64,000 nt of DNA from Candidatus Moraniibacteriota bacterium (GCA_030645735.1 JAUSNP010000006.1:124001-188000), one strand, 5' to 3'. Shown: positions 32,253 through 42,130, counted from the first letter of the stretch. Notes: generated by a model not told the origin, from the sequence alone. Program-made: numbers and translations.

Positions 32253-33525
32253 CAACACCCTTGATAATTTCCATTGCCTTGTCTAGCTGTGGATCTTTTT
32301 CGTTTTTGAAATCTTCCAAGGTCAATTCAACTTCTGTGTCAGGCGTGATGCCTTTTTCCATGATGTAATCGCCATTCGGGGTCATCCATTTCGCCACTGT
32401 GACCTTGACGCTCGATTTGTTGGGCAAAGCGATGAGTTCCTGCACTGAACCCTTGCCAAATGATTTTTTGCCGATCAGTTGCACTCCACGATCATCACGC
32501 AACGCACCAGCCAAAATTTCCGAAGCGCTAGCACTGCCTTCATTAATTAGAACCACCAACGGGATTGTGCTTAGTTTGTCGCCACCAGTGGTGTATAAAT
32601 TATCTTTTTTGCCAACCGCATCTTCCTCAATCACTACGATTTTTCCCTTAGGAATGAATCGACTCGCAATTTCAACTGATTTATCCAAAAACCCCCCAGG
32701 ATTATTGCGCAGATCCAGAACGATTCCCTTGGAACCCTGTGCAATAATTTGATTCATCGCCAAGTCAAATTCCTTGGCAGTTTTTTCTCCAAATTGATTT
32801 ATTTTCAAATAGGCAATGCCGTTTTCTTTAAATTCAACTTTCACACTCTTCACCTCAATTGTGTCTCTAACAATCGTGATTTCTCTAGTCTCTTGATCAC
32901 CCTTATGAAAAACTGTCAACTTCACCTCAGTGCCTTTCTTGCCACGAATCAAATCAACAGCAGAATCAATGGTCAAATCTTGCGTAGTTTTGTCGCCAAT
33001 TTTAACAATCTTGTCGCCTGACATTAGTCCTGCCTTTTGTGCCGGCGAACCATCTAGTGGCGCAATGACCGTCAGAACATCATCCTTGATACCCAACTCC
33101 GCTCCAATGCCGTCAAAACTGCCTCCAATGTCTTGCGCAAATTCTTTGGTTTCCTTGGGATCAAAAAAAGTCGTGTATGGATCATCAGTGGCTTTGAGCA
33201 TGCCTCTGATAGCGCCATAAACCAATTTTTGCGCATCTAGCGAGTCTTGGTTTACATATTTTTCACTAAGAGTGTCCCAAACTTTCCAAAAAAGCGCAAA
33301 ATCCACACTGTCCTTGCCGGTGGAAAATTTGTTGGTCACAATTGTTGAGCCAATCGGATGAGTTTGATTTAGCACTAATTCATCGGCAGATTTTTTGCCA
33401 CTAGCGTAGCCAACCCCAAAAGCTCCAACTAGGAGAAATAGGATTATAAAAAAAGAAAGGTATTTCGAAAAGATATTTTGATTTTTTTCTTCCGGATTTG
33501 TTTTTGGCGCTTGTTCGTCAATCAT
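32236..33525 (-). CDS. S41-family C-terminal processing peptidase (CtpA-like)
   Basis: Serine protease outside the membrane that trims C-termini. The 429 residues have one N-terminal TM helix (about 24-42), a helical region with DDPYTTFFDPKE, and a PDZ domain (GIGAELGIKDDVLTVIAPLD to about 200). The S41 catalytic core has the Ser in EGSASASEILAGAL and the Lys in GKKSFGKGSVQ. Length is typical. GT2 and LCP genes follow upstream in the same direction. Confidence 0.95.
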   Translation of the reverse strand: MIDEQAPKTNPEEKNQNIFSKYLSFFIILFLLVGAFGVGYASGKKSADELVLNQTHPIGSTIVTNKFSTGKDSVDFALFWKVWDTLSEKYVNQDSLDAQKLVYGAIRGMLKATDDPYTTFFDPKETKEFAQDIGGSFDGIGAELGIKDDVLTVIAPLDGSPAQKAGLMSGDKIVKIGDKTTQDLTIDSAVDLIRGKKGTEVKLTVFHKGDQETREITIVRDTIEVKSVKVEFKENGIAYLKINQFGEKTAKEFDLAMNQIIAQGSKGIVLDLRNNPGGFLDKSVEIASRFIPKGKIVVIEEDAVGKKDNLYTTGGDKLSTIPLVVLINEGSASASEILAGALRDDRGVQLIGKKSFGKGSVQELIALPNKSSVKVTVAKWMTPNGDYIMEKGITPDTEVELTLEDFKNEKDPQLDKAMEIIKGVVDKTN

Positions 33526-33541
33526 TCAGTTTATTTTTTAT

Positions 33542-34351
33542 TTAATTGTGCTTGGGAATTTCTTTGCCTGAATATTTTAAGAAATATTTAATCGCGCTTG
33601 CGATGTGAATCCAGGTCAAGCGATTTGAAAGCAATGACTGAATAACACTCTTGCCAGCTGAGCCCCGACCATGATAGTGAAACATTTGCGACCCAGGGAA
33701 GTATATTACTTTTAACCCTTGCTCCCAAAATCGGCGACACCAGTCAGTGTCTTCAAAATATAATTTAAAACGATCATCCATCAGTCCGACTTTTTCCACT
33801 GCCACACGGCTAGTCATCAGCGCAGAACCCATTATCCAATCAACCTCCTTAACACTTTGATGATCAAAGTCTTTCATCAAAAATTTATCTAAGTGTTTTT
33901 TGGCAAAACTAAGCTTGCCTAATGGAGTTCGGCGATATACAATCGTCAATGGCGTATAGAACCTAAAGGTTGAGGGCTGGGATGTTTCATTGAAATTCAG
34001 AAGTTGCGGTCCAGCAATACCGACATCTGGATTATTTTTGATGTAATCCAAAAGATTTTCAACTGAATCTTTTTTGACAATAATGTCGCCATTCAAAATC
34101 AAAATATATTTGCCCTTCGCAATTGCCAACCCATTATTGACTGTTAAGCTGAAACCGACATTTTCCTTGGCTGGCAAAAATTTGATCTCTGGAAAATATT
34201 CCTTCATCATCGTCTCGGTTCGCTCCTCCGTCTCACTATCTGAAACGATAATTTCATAATTAGACAGGCTAACATTTTGTGTTATCGATTCAAGGCAAGT
34301 CTTAAGAAGTTCTGGATTTTTATAGTGCGTAACGATGATAGAAAGTTCCAT
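33542..34351 (-). CDS. GT2 glycosyltransferase, rhamnosyltransferase-like
   Basis: Cytoplasmic GT-A fold enzyme of 269 residues. The start is SIIVTHYKNPELLKTCLESI, the metal site lies in LILNGDI, and the acceptor/catalytic region is YFEDTDWCRRFWEQG. The text ENVGFSLTVNNGLA and the FHYHGRGS end resemble WbbL-type rhamnosyltransferases. It begins the surface-glycan region together with the LCP gene 19 bases upstream. Confidence 0.92.
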   Translation of the reverse strand: MELSIIVTHYKNPELLKTCLESITQNVSLSNYEIIVSDSETEERTETMMKEYFPEIKFLPAKENVGFSLTVNNGLAIAKGKYILILNGDIIVKKDSVENLLDYIKNNPDVGIAGPQLLNFNETSQPSTFRFYTPLTIVYRRTPLGKLSFAKKHLDKFLMKDFDHQSVKEVDWIMGSALMTSRVAVEKVGLMDDRFKLYFEDTDWCRRFWEQGLKVIYFPGSQMFHYHGRGSAGKSVIQSLLSNRLTWIHIASAIKYFLKYSGKEIPKHN

Positions 34352-34370
34352 TTTAGAATAATCTTAATGA

Positions 34371-35570
34371 TTATATTTTTGGTTTAATATCTGATTGTGC
34401 TGGCATCGTGAAGATATTTTTAGCCATATCACGAATCTTGTCATAATTGTCGCCAATCGGCAATAAGATATAACCTGCGCCATTAGCCGGCGGATTATAT
34501 AAGAAGCCCTCTTCGGAATTTTCCAAAACTCTCTGATAGATTTGTGGGTTGTTCATTGTTAGATACAAGTCGTAGAATCGCTTCATTTCCCAAGCTTGCA
34601 TATCAGTGCGGGTGTTGTCACCCAAGTCGTTCAAAATCTTATTCAATTTCGCAAAGTCAGTCAAAGTTCCAGCACTCAAAAGTTTGTCTTTGATAGCTTG
34701 AATGATCAATTGTTGCCTTTTGGCTCTTTCAAAGTCGCTAGATGTTACACGAGAGCGGGAAAGGCACAAAGCTTGATCACCATTGAGCGTGACATCGCCA
34801 GCTGGCAATGCAAAATCCCCACCACATTCCAATTCTTCTTTTTTAATTTCTTTGGCATAGCACAAAGGATAAACCTTTGGATTGGCATAGTAGGTTCCAT
34901 TCTTTCTTTGAATTCTTTTGGTTTCCACATTGCCAGATGGCACAGTATAAGTAATGGCGTCACAGCGTTGTTCTAAACCGCGGAATTGCATCGTTTCAGA
35001 AAACGGCGCGTCCAAATGGAAAGTGATACCGCCAATATTATCTACCAATTTCTTGAAGCCCTCAAAATTAATACTAGCCGCATACGCCACATTGAGTCCG
35101 GTCACTTCGCTCAAGATTTTTTTCATATCCTGCATACCCTGCCCCTTACCTTTTTGTTCACCATAGGCATGCACGGCGTTGATTTTTTGTTGGTCTTGTG
35201 TTCCTGGCACAGTCACATACAAATCTCTCGGCACTGAAATCATCGAAATTTTATTGTCCACCGGTCGAATACTCACCACCATAATCGTATCAGCCAAAAG
35301 TCCGCCACCTGCGACGCCTTCACCACGCATACCCAAAAGCGCGATATTGACTTGCCCATCCTTCTCGCCTTCCAGTTCCTCTGACACTCCTGGCAATGAA
35401 TGAATCAAACTAGAGAACATTCCGCCTTTGCCATCAGAAATCTTGTTCAAAAGACTCCCGGCCTTCCAAGCAAAAACGCCTCCACCAATAGCGAGGATTG
35501 CGATAATTATCATCGAAACCTTAACCCATCTTCTTTTGAAAAAACTAGGTTTGTAATTTGCCTCTAGCAT
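34371..35570 (-). CDS. LytR-CpsA-Psr (LCP) family glycopolymer attachment protein
   Basis: Transfers lipid-linked glycopolymers to the cell wall. The 399 residues have an N-terminal TM helix (about 15-33) and the LCP catalytic domain: LLADTIMVVSIRPVDNKIS, ISVPRDLYV with phosphate-binding Arg, INAVHAYGEQKG, and the late CLSRSRVTSSDFERAKRQQ. Length fits. In a Gram-positive-type or CPR envelope this would anchor the polymer made by the neighbouring genes. Confidence 0.95.
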   Translation of the reverse strand: MLEANYKPSFFKRRWVKVSMIIIAILAIGGGVFAWKAGSLLNKISDGKGGMFSSLIHSLPGVSEELEGEKDGQVNIALLGMRGEGVAGGGLLADTIMVVSIRPVDNKISMISVPRDLYVTVPGTQDQQKINAVHAYGEQKGKGQGMQDMKKILSEVTGLNVAYAASINFEGFKKLVDNIGGITFHLDAPFSETMQFRGLEQRCDAITYTVPSGNVETKRIQRKNGTYYANPKVYPLCYAKEIKKEELECGGDFALPAGDVTLNGDQALCLSRSRVTSSDFERAKRQQLIIQAIKDKLLSAGTLTDFAKLNKILNDLGDNTRTDMQAWEMKRFYDLYLTMNNPQIYQRVLENSEEGFLYNPPANGAGYILLPIGDNYDKIRDMAKNIFTMPAQSDIKPKI

Positions 35571-35705
35571 AACTTTTTTCTTTTTAAAATTAATAATAAA
35601 CCGTCTGCTTCATATATGGCAGACATAGTATATATTTTACTTTTGATTACGTTTGGTGTCAATCGATTCCAATCCCCATTCACTTTACCCTATATTTCAA
35701 GCTTT

Positions 35706-36086
35706 TTATAGCATCTGACAAATTTGAACATCTTTTTGACTATCACTTGCGTATTCCAACAGAATGCCGAACTGACTGTTTGAATTATTAACAACTGCGT
35801 GACCCAAATCAGATGGTATCACAAAAAGAATGTTTTTCCCCTCAGGATTCATCTTCTTAGTCATCCTCTTATTCCCATCCATCCAAATCAACTCAAGCTC
35901 TTCGCCGATTCCAACAAAAGCTTCTTGCCTTGGATGTTTGTGATTTCCGCCAAATTGTTTGGGTGGAATATTAACAACTGAAATGTCCTTGACTTCAAAA
36001 GGGATCTTAATACTGTTAATGTCTAAGATATACAAACCATTCTCCTTTTTATATCTTGGCTCAATAACGAATTCTTGAATTTTCAT
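35706..36086 (-). CDS. Cupin-fold protein, WxcM/sugar-epimerase-like
   Basis: A 126-residue single-domain cupin: strand pair with NHKHPRQEAFVGIG giving the His/His/Glu-type site, and a second His in PSDLGHAVVN. Such small cupins next to glycosyltransferases are often nucleotide-sugar isomerases or acyl-transfer helpers (WxcM/FdtA-like), but substrate is unknown. A 135-base AT-rich gap separates it from the LCP gene; GT4 follows upstream after 21 bases. Confidence 0.82.
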   Translation of the reverse strand: MKIQEFVIEPRYKKENGLYILDINSIKIPFEVKDISVVNIPPKQFGGNHKHPRQEAFVGIGEELELIWMDGNKRMTKKMNPEGKNILFVIPSDLGHAVVNNSNSQFGILLEYASDSQKDVQICQML

Positions 36087-36107
36087 GATTTGAAAAATTA
36101 ATTCCTA

Positions 36108-37253
36108 CTATTTACTATTATTGTATATCTCCAACATCTTTTCTGCGGTCTGACGCCAAGAGAATTTGGCAGATTGGAGGAGCTCTTTTTGGGTCAGATC
36201 AAAGCGCAAGGCGTCGTCGGAGACAATGCGGGTGAGTTTTTGGGAGAAGTCGTCGGCGTTGGTCACATCGAATAGCAGTGCTGAGTCTTCGGTTATTTCT
36301 AGGTGTGGTGGAATATCAGAGGCCAAAGTTGGCACGCCCAATGTCATAGCCTCCAAAATTGGGATGCCAAAACCTTCATACAAGGATGGAAAACAAAAGA
36401 CATGTGCCAATTTGAAAATCGCAGCCTTGTCTGCTTCATCAATGAAACCTGGCAACAGCACTTCGTCTTGCAATCCATAATTTTTGATGAATTCATCAAT
36501 GCGTGCGTCAAAGTTGTGTCCGCGACCACCAGCCAAAACCAATTTCAAATCTTTTCTTTTTTCCGTCGTGATTTTGATGAAGGCTTCAATCAAGGCTGGC
36601 AGATTTTTGCGTGGTTGCAAGGTGCCGATATATAGAATGAATTTTTGTGGCAAAGAATATTTTTGCCTAACTATTTCCAATTGCTCTGCTGAAATATTCT
36701 CAGCGAAACCATCTGCCACGGCGTTGTGAATCCAGTCCAGCTTTTCATCTGGAATTTGATAGAACTTTTTTATCTCTGAAATAGTGAATTGTGAAACACC
36801 CACAATTTTGTCGGCGCGTTTCAAGCTCATTGGGATCAATTTGTCCAAAAAAAACAAATCAGATTTTTTAATCATCTGTGGGAAAACTTTAAAAGAGACA
36901 TCATGCACAATTGTCACAATCTTGATATTCTTGGGAATGAAAAATGGCGTGATGTATTGCACCTGTAAGATGTCCACCAGATTGGCTTTCAAATATTTCG
37001 GCAGAATCCACGCGTTCCAAAAAAACTTATTGGTACCATTTTCGCATAAGCTAATCACTTTGAAATTTTCTGCCAGATTCAATCGCGCAATCTCCGTAGC
37101 TAATAACTCGTCGCTATTTGGATTTCTGTCAGTTAGTAGGAGATACTCGTTTTTCGTATCGAGCGTGGAAAGATTTTTAATTAGATTGAAAAAGACGGCT
37201 TCTGAGCCAGTTTGTTTTCTACCAATCAACCTAATATCAAATGCTATTTTCAT
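36108..37253 (-). CDS. GT4-family glycosyltransferase
   Basis: GT-B enzyme of 381 residues. N-terminal domain starts MKIAFDIRLIGRKQTGSEAV; the C-terminal domain has YIGTLQPRKNLPALIEAF and the donor-binding motif FPSLYEGFGIPILEAMTLG (E-x7-E). Close in pattern to mannosyltransferases of O-antigen clusters and to the paralog at 39524. Confidence 0.94.
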   Translation of the reverse strand: MKIAFDIRLIGRKQTGSEAVFFNLIKNLSTLDTKNEYLLLTDRNPNSDELLATEIARLNLAENFKVISLCENGTNKFFWNAWILPKYLKANLVDILQVQYITPFFIPKNIKIVTIVHDVSFKVFPQMIKKSDLFFLDKLIPMSLKRADKIVGVSQFTISEIKKFYQIPDEKLDWIHNAVADGFAENISAEQLEIVRQKYSLPQKFILYIGTLQPRKNLPALIEAFIKITTEKRKDLKLVLAGGRGHNFDARIDEFIKNYGLQDEVLLPGFIDEADKAAIFKLAHVFCFPSLYEGFGIPILEAMTLGVPTLASDIPPHLEITEDSALLFDVTNADDFSQKLTRIVSDDALRFDLTQKELLQSAKFSWRQTAEKMLEIYNNSK

Positions 37254-37262
37254 AAAATTTAC

Positions 37263-37799
37263 TTAAGCCAATACTTTATTTAAATCTTCCGGATTATTAA
37301 AGAAAATTATTTTCGATTTAGTTTTATGCCCTTCTTTAATAAATTCTTTTATTGTATGCCCTGTTATGCCCCCACTTCCCTCTAAAACATACATGTCCTT
37401 CGACATTCCACTAGTTATTGTAACCTCGTACATTGTGCCTACCTTCCCGCTAATAACTATTGCCATGTCAATGTTTAAGCACATATCCAAAGACCTCAGA
37501 TAATTATCAATGCCTAATAATTTTTTATTAAAATACTTTTTTTGAAAAATAACATTGGCATATTTTGATAAATCAACATTATGAAATTGTGAATGATCCG
37601 ACATGGATTTCCCAACGGCATATGAAATTACTTTTCCACCATTTTTAATTGCAGAAAGTGCTACTGCATGAGGATAGCCGCTTGTGCCACCCGTTACTAC
37701 GGTATGATTATTAATGGCAATCAATTTGCCAATTTCTTTCGCCTTTTTAATTATTTCTTTATCACTAGCCTTGGTTGTTCCAAAAATTCCTATTTTCAT
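37263..37799 (-). CDS. SLOG-fold protein (LOG/TIGR00725-like)
   Basis: About 178 residues with a Rossmann-like SLOG fold: MKIGIFGTTKASDKE, VTGGTSGYPHAVALSA and the nucleotide-loop SGKVGTMYEV, a variant of the LOG motif PGGxGTxxE. Family members cleave nucleoside monophosphates or bind nucleotides as signals. A start 15 bases earlier (37814) would overlap the Wzy-like gene. Its place inside the glycan cluster is unusual and gives no clear job. Confidence 0.8.
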   Translation of the reverse strand: MKIGIFGTTKASDKEIIKKAKEIGKLIAINNHTVVTGGTSGYPHAVALSAIKNGGKVISYAVGKSMSDHSQFHNVDLSKYANVIFQKKYFNKKLLGIDNYLRSLDMCLNIDMAIVISGKVGTMYEVTITSGMSKDMYVLEGSGGITGHTIKEFIKEGHKTKSKIIFFNNPEDLNKVLA

Positions 37800-37803
37800 A
37801 ATT

Positions 37804-39423
37804 TTATTTCTCATTACTAATAAAAGCTATTCCCAAAAACACCCACAAAAATCCCAGCATAATTCCGGAGTTGAAGAGATTTGGAATAGTCAAAGCAAAC
37901 CAACCGAGCAGGATGAAGAGTGGCAAGAATTTCTGTGAATCTTTGGCCAGGAAAAAGTCGCGCGCGGATTTGCCAAGAATCCAAAGCCAAACTGCCAAAA
38001 ATGCCAAGAGACCAATGATACCAGAACCCAACCAAATTTCCAGAAAGATGTTGCTGGCATTGAGTCCAGTTCCACGCTCATCGGTGCCCAAGTATGAACT
38101 GACGTTGCCCCAACCGATTCCTAGGATTGGATTTTGCTTTATCAAATTCCAAGATTTTTTGTAAATTTCTGATCGCACATTCACATTGGGATCCCTTCGG
38201 AAAACTTCCGTCACAAAATGACCAGCTGATTTTTCAGTTTCAACTTCTTCCAAATTTATATGCCTACAATTTATTGTTTCTAGATCGCTAAGTTCTTGTG
38301 GTTGCGCATCAAAACTTTTTTCTTCCAAACAAGAGATGGTTATCTTCTGCAACCCACCCGTGCTTTGCACACGATTAGCTAATTGAAAATTGGTCAGATG
38401 GAAAAAATATACCATGACAACAGCAATCATGAATGCGCATATCACTTTGATTTTCATCCAAAAAGCCTCTCTCCATTGCCACTCCCTAAAATTCAATTTC
38501 AATCGAGTGATGACCGCAAACCACAAAAGAATAGTCACTCCCACTGCTCCCAGCCAAGCGCTTCTTGAGACAGTGAGAATAAGTGCTATAAAAATTAGTG
38601 TCAAAAAAATAAATATGATCATGTCATTGCGAGCGACTGAAAGGAGCGCGGCAATCTCTTTCTGAGACTCCTCAGGCCTTTGTGTATCAGTATGAGATTG
38701 CTTCGTCGTTTCCCTCCTCGCAATGACAGTGTTTTGGTATAAAATAGTATAAATAATTGCCAACAAAAGAACTAGGAAAATGCCGAGCCAATCCGCTTCC
38801 GCAAAAGTTCCATTCGGTCTCCCTGGCATCACTTCAAAATGACTTGCGCCACGCATAAACTGAATATTTTGCCAGATGCCATACAAAACTACGACAACCG
38901 ACGAGCTCAAGAAAAATGGAATGACTTTTTTCAAATCTTCTGATGTCTGAATATAATTGCGTACGAGGAAGTATAAAAAAATAAACGATGTCAAAACCAC
39001 TGATTGCTTCAAGCCCACTCCTCTGTTGCTAGCAAAAATTGCACTCACAAAACTGGCGGCGCCAAACACAATCATTGCCCAATCATACCAAGCTAATCTA
39101 ATTAATTTGAAATTCAAACGTTTGGTCGCCAAGCGAATGATGATGGCCAAAATTGTCAGCCCGCCAAAAAATTGATACGGACGAATAGCTATGCCCAATT
39201 CCACTGGCGCCAAATTGATATTTTCCAACATACTTGTCCCGGCAAACAACAAAAATCCCCAGCCGGGACGATAGAGTGTCAAAAGCAAAGTCAAAATCGC
39301 GAAGAAAATGAAATCTTCCAAACGCAATGGCAAAACATTCAGATTGAAAAGCATAATGGCAAAAAAGACCAAAGCGACATTGGTAATTAGCAGGAGTATT
39401 TGATTTTTATTTTTTAGAAACAT
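37804..39423 (-). CDS. O-antigen ligase/polymerase (Wzy/WaaL-like) with inserted repeat
   Basis: Polytopic membrane protein of 539 residues with about 11-12 TM helices and a large outside loop near residues 335-420, the plan of Wzy polymerases and WaaL ligases. Near the loop end is KQNPILGIGWGNVSSYLG, a typical family motif. Residues about 231-264 (NTVIARRETTKQSHTDTQ onwards) come from the 38631-38731 repeat and place a charged hydrophilic stretch between two TM helices. Likely joins repeat units of the surface polymer. Confidence 0.9.
   Translation of the reverse strand: MFLKNKNQILLLITNVALVFFAIMLFNLNVLPLRLEDFIFFAILTLLLTLYRPGWGFLLFAGTSMLENINLAPVELGIAIRPYQFFGGLTILAIIIRLATKRLNFKLIRLAWYDWAMIVFGAASFVSAIFASNRGVGLKQSVVLTSFIFLYFLVRNYIQTSEDLKKVIPFFLSSSVVVVLYGIWQNIQFMRGASHFEVMPGRPNGTFAEADWLGIFLVLLLAIIYTILYQNTVIARRETTKQSHTDTQRPEESQKEIAALLSVARNDMIIFIFLTLIFIALILTVSRSAWLGAVGVTILLWFAVITRLKLNFREWQWREAFWMKIKVICAFMIAVVMVYFFHLTNFQLANRVQSTGGLQKITISCLEEKSFDAQPQELSDLETINCRHINLEEVETEKSAGHFVTEVFRRDPNVNVRSEIYKKSWNLIKQNPILGIGWGNVSSYLGTDERGTGLNASNIFLEIWLGSGIIGLLAFLAVWLWILGKSARDFFLAKDSQKFLPLFILLGWFALTIPNLFNSGIMLGFLWVFLGIAFISNEK
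38631..38731. repeat. TGTCATTGCGAG-family repeat inside a coding gene (copy 2)
   Basis: Same ends as copy 1 at 14609. It is read by the Wzy-like gene on the minus strand in the same frame as copy 1 in the WecG-like gene, so both proteins carry nearly the same ~37-residue insert. Confidence 0.92.
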
Positions 39424-39437
39424 TTTATTTATTGCAT

Positions 39438-39517
39438 TGTCATTCCCGTGAAAACGGGAATCTAGTGTAGAAACTTAATAATGCACGACTGGATTCCCGA
39501 TCAGGTCGGGAATGACA
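39438..39517. repeat. TGTCATTCC-family repeat, short variant
   Basis: 80 bases bounded by TGTCATTCCCG and CGGGAATGACA, with two inner hairpins (CCCGTGAAAACGGG; CCCGATCAGGTCGGG). Related to the five ~100-base copies further right. Confidence 0.85.
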
Positions 39518-39523
39518 AAAAAA

Positions 39524-40681
39524 TTATAAACTCTTAACCACATTAAAAACTTTAGCACTGAACTTGCCCCAGGAAAAATATTGCGCTCGCTCTTTGCCAC
39601 GCACCACCAACGCCAAACGCAATTGTGCATGCAACAAAAGATTTTTCATGACCATCGCAATATCCAAAACATCTTTGGGGTCGCAATACAAAGCTCCGTC
39701 TTGTCCAACCTCTGGCAAAGAAGAATGCTTGGAGGTGATGGCTGGTGTGCCTGCGCTCATGGCTTCCAAAACTGGCATCCCAAAACCTTCATAGTGTGAT
39801 GGGTAAACGAACATCACCGATTGGTTATATAGTGACGGCAAATCAGCTTGTGGCACGAAACCCAGCAGACGCACATGTTTGGTCAAATTCAATTCCTTGG
39901 TCAGCTTTTGCACATCCGTGATAAGTGGCGCCAACTCCGGCATCATCTTACCAGAAACAACCAGCTTGGGAAATTCATGTACAAAATGTTCATTGGCATT
40001 TTTTTCCAACAAAAATTTGTAGGCGCGAATGACGCCCTCGGTGTTCTTGCGCACCTCCAATCCTCCACCAGTATATATGTAGCCAGGTTTCAAACGATAT
40101 TTTTTCAGTACAGACGAGGCATGCCTCGTCTCTACCTTTTTTTTGTAGATTGCATCCACATCAATATAATTCACTGAGATTTCTTGTGGATCAATTCCCA
40201 AATGTTCAATCAGATCCTTCTCGGTGCGCGATGACACAGCCAAGATCCTGTCGGCGCGCTTGATGGCTTTTTCAGTCAATGACCAATACAACTTCTTGCG
40301 CCAATTGTTCAGATATTCTGGAAACAACTTGGGAATCAAATCATGCACCACCATCACATGCTTGATGTTTTTGTTCAAAATAGTCGGACATTGATACATC
40401 GAAATCAAAGCTTCACAGCCATCTTGCTTGACCATCTTGGGCAAACTCCACTTCTCCCACCAAATCTTGCGAATCAAATCATCCCTCTTCCAAGCTGGCA
40501 AAAAAATCTTCTTGCTGAAGTTTTTGGGCAATTTGATGTCTCTCGGCAGATCCTCTTCCAAATACAACACAAACTCATCGCTCGTTTTTTTCTGAGCGAT
40601 CTTCTTCAAAAAATTGATTGTCACCTGCCCAATCCCACTTCCAGGCTTGCGGGCAAATGAGGCGTTGATTGCAATTTTCAT
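39524..40681 (-). CDS. GT4-family glycosyltransferase
   Basis: 385 residues, GT-B fold: MKIAINASFARKPGSGIGQV at the start, VHDLIPKLFPEYLNNWRKK in the acceptor domain, and the donor motif YPSHYEGFGMPVLEAMSAG with both Glu. Pattern resembles mannosyltransferases acting on lipid-linked oligosaccharide. Divergently transcribed from the nucleotide-sugar dehydrogenase gene. Confidence 0.94.
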   Translation of the reverse strand: MKIAINASFARKPGSGIGQVTINFLKKIAQKKTSDEFVLYLEEDLPRDIKLPKNFSKKIFLPAWKRDDLIRKIWWEKWSLPKMVKQDGCEALISMYQCPTILNKNIKHVMVVHDLIPKLFPEYLNNWRKKLYWSLTEKAIKRADRILAVSSRTEKDLIEHLGIDPQEISVNYIDVDAIYKKKVETRHASSVLKKYRLKPGYIYTGGGLEVRKNTEGVIRAYKFLLEKNANEHFVHEFPKLVVSGKMMPELAPLITDVQKLTKELNLTKHVRLLGFVPQADLPSLYNQSVMFVYPSHYEGFGMPVLEAMSAGTPAITSKHSSLPEVGQDGALYCDPKDVLDIAMVMKNLLLHAQLRLALVVRGKERAQYFSWGKFSAKVFNVVKSL

Positions 40682-40721
40682 AATGACTATATTGTAGCAT
40701 ATTTTTTATTTTTTATGCCAT

Positions 40722-40749
40722 TTGACTCCCTCGCTCAGTATCATATAAT
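40722..40749 (+). promoter_or_regulatory. Promoter of nucleotide-sugar dehydrogenase gene
   Basis: TTGACT (40722-40727), 16-base spacer, TATAAT (40744-40749). Confidence 0.75.
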
Positions 40750-40755
40750 AATATC

Positions 40756-40782
40756 TAGTTACCCAGACAGTCTGGATAGCTA
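40756..40782. promoter_or_regulatory. Operator-like palindrome at the transcription start
   Basis: TAGTTACCCAGAC, a central A, then GTCTGGATAGCTA: a 27-base palindrome with 11 of 13 pairs, starting 7 bases after the -10. The position suits a repressor site; the regulator is not identified. Confidence 0.5.
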
Positions 40783-40811
40783 CTAATTATAAAAAATATT
40801 AAATTAATCGT

Positions 40812-42095
40812 ATGTCAGAAAAAAGAACACAGAAAGTTTGCGTTGTCGGCTTGGGCTATGTTGGTTTGCCATTGGCCGTGCGTTGCGTAGAAAAAGGCTA
40901 TGAGACATATGGACTAGAAAGAGATCAGAAAAAAGTTGATTTGATCAACAAAGGCAAGAGTCCGATTGAAGAAAAATTCTTAGAAGACAATTTGCCAAAA
41001 TTCAAACCGACTACCACCACTGATGAAAAAATCATCAAGAAGTGTGACATCATTTTGATTTGCGTGCCAACTCCGGTTGACTCTATGTATATGCCAGATC
41101 TGACTCCAGTTATTGGTGCTAGCGAAGCTGTGATGCGCAATCTGAAAAAAGGCGCTTTGGTAGTTTTGGAATCTACGGTGAATCCTGGTGTCAGCGAAGA
41201 AGTTATCCGACCAATTTTCGAAGAAGCTGGTTTCAAAGTGGGCAAAGATGTTTTCATCGCGCATTGCCCAGAAAGAATCAATCCAGGCGACCCAAAATGG
41301 AATGTGACCAACATCCCACGCGTGGTTGGATCATTCGACAAAACCGGTCTTGATATCGCCGTGAAATTTTATGAAAGCATCGTGGATGGCAACATCCGCC
41401 CAATGAAATCAATTCGTGAAGCGGAAGCGGTGAAAATTGTGGAAAATTCATTCCGCGACATCAATATTGCTTTCGTGAATGAACTAGCCAAATCTTTCGA
41501 CAAGCTCGGTATTGATGTAAAAGATGTGATCCTAGGAGCTTCGACCAAACCATTTGCTTTTATGCCTCACTTCCCTGCTTGCGGAGTCGGCGGACATTGC
41601 ATTCCAGTTGATCCCTATTATTTGATTGAGCGCGCCAAGAAATCTGGCTTCGATCACAAATTCTTGAAAATTGCGCGAGAAATAAACAATTCTATGCCAG
41701 CCTACACGACTGAATTGATGCAAGACGCCTTGAATGAATTGCAAATGCCCATGAAAGGCACCAAAATTGGCGTGTTAGGAATTTCCTACAAAGCCAACGT
41801 AGATGACACGCGTGAATCTCCAACTTTCAAAATTTTAGACCTGTTGGAAGAACATGGTGTGAAATATGACACTTTCGATCCGCACATCTTGGGCAAATCC
41901 AGCATCAAAACTCTCGGCGCACTTTTGAAAAAAGTTGACGCTTTGATTATTGCGACCGACCACAAAGAATTCAAAGAAATTGATCCGAAACTTTTCAAAC
42001 AAAACGGCATCAAAGTCATCATCGACGGCAAGAACTGTCTCGACAAAGACGCCATCAAAAAACTCGGTATTATTTATAAAGGTATTGGACGATAA
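40812..42095 (+). CDS. Nucleotide-sugar dehydrogenase (UDP-HexNAc type)
   Basis: Oxidises a UDP-sugar to a UDP-uronic acid. The 427 residues start with the NAD site VVGLGYVGLPLAV; the middle has LESTVNPGVSEEV and FIAHCPERINPGD; the catalytic Cys is in GVGGHCIPVDPYYL. PERINPGD and the GGHCIPVDP form resemble UDP-GlcNAc/ManNAc dehydrogenases (WecC/TviB/WbpA group) more than UDP-glucose dehydrogenase. It supplies an acidic sugar for the cluster. Own promoter and putative operator lie upstream. Confidence 0.93.
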   Translation: MSEKRTQKVCVVGLGYVGLPLAVRCVEKGYETYGLERDQKKVDLINKGKSPIEEKFLEDNLPKFKPTTTTDEKIIKKCDIILICVPTPVDSMYMPDLTPVIGASEAVMRNLKKGALVVLESTVNPGVSEEVIRPIFEEAGFKVGKDVFIAHCPERINPGDPKWNVTNIPRVVGSFDKTGLDIAVKFYESIVDGNIRPMKSIREAEAVKIVENSFRDINIAFVNELAKSFDKLGIDVKDVILGASTKPFAFMPHFPACGVGGHCIPVDPYYLIERAKKSGFDHKFLKIAREINNSMPAYTTELMQDALNELQMPMKGTKIGVLGISYKANVDDTRESPTFKILDLLEEHGVKYDTFDPHILGKSSIKTLGALLKKVDALIIATDHKEFKEIDPKLFKQNGIKVIIDGKNCLDKDAIKKLGIIYKGIGR

Positions 42096-42130
42096 AAATA
42101 TAATTTTATCTTTTTAAATGACCACACCAT

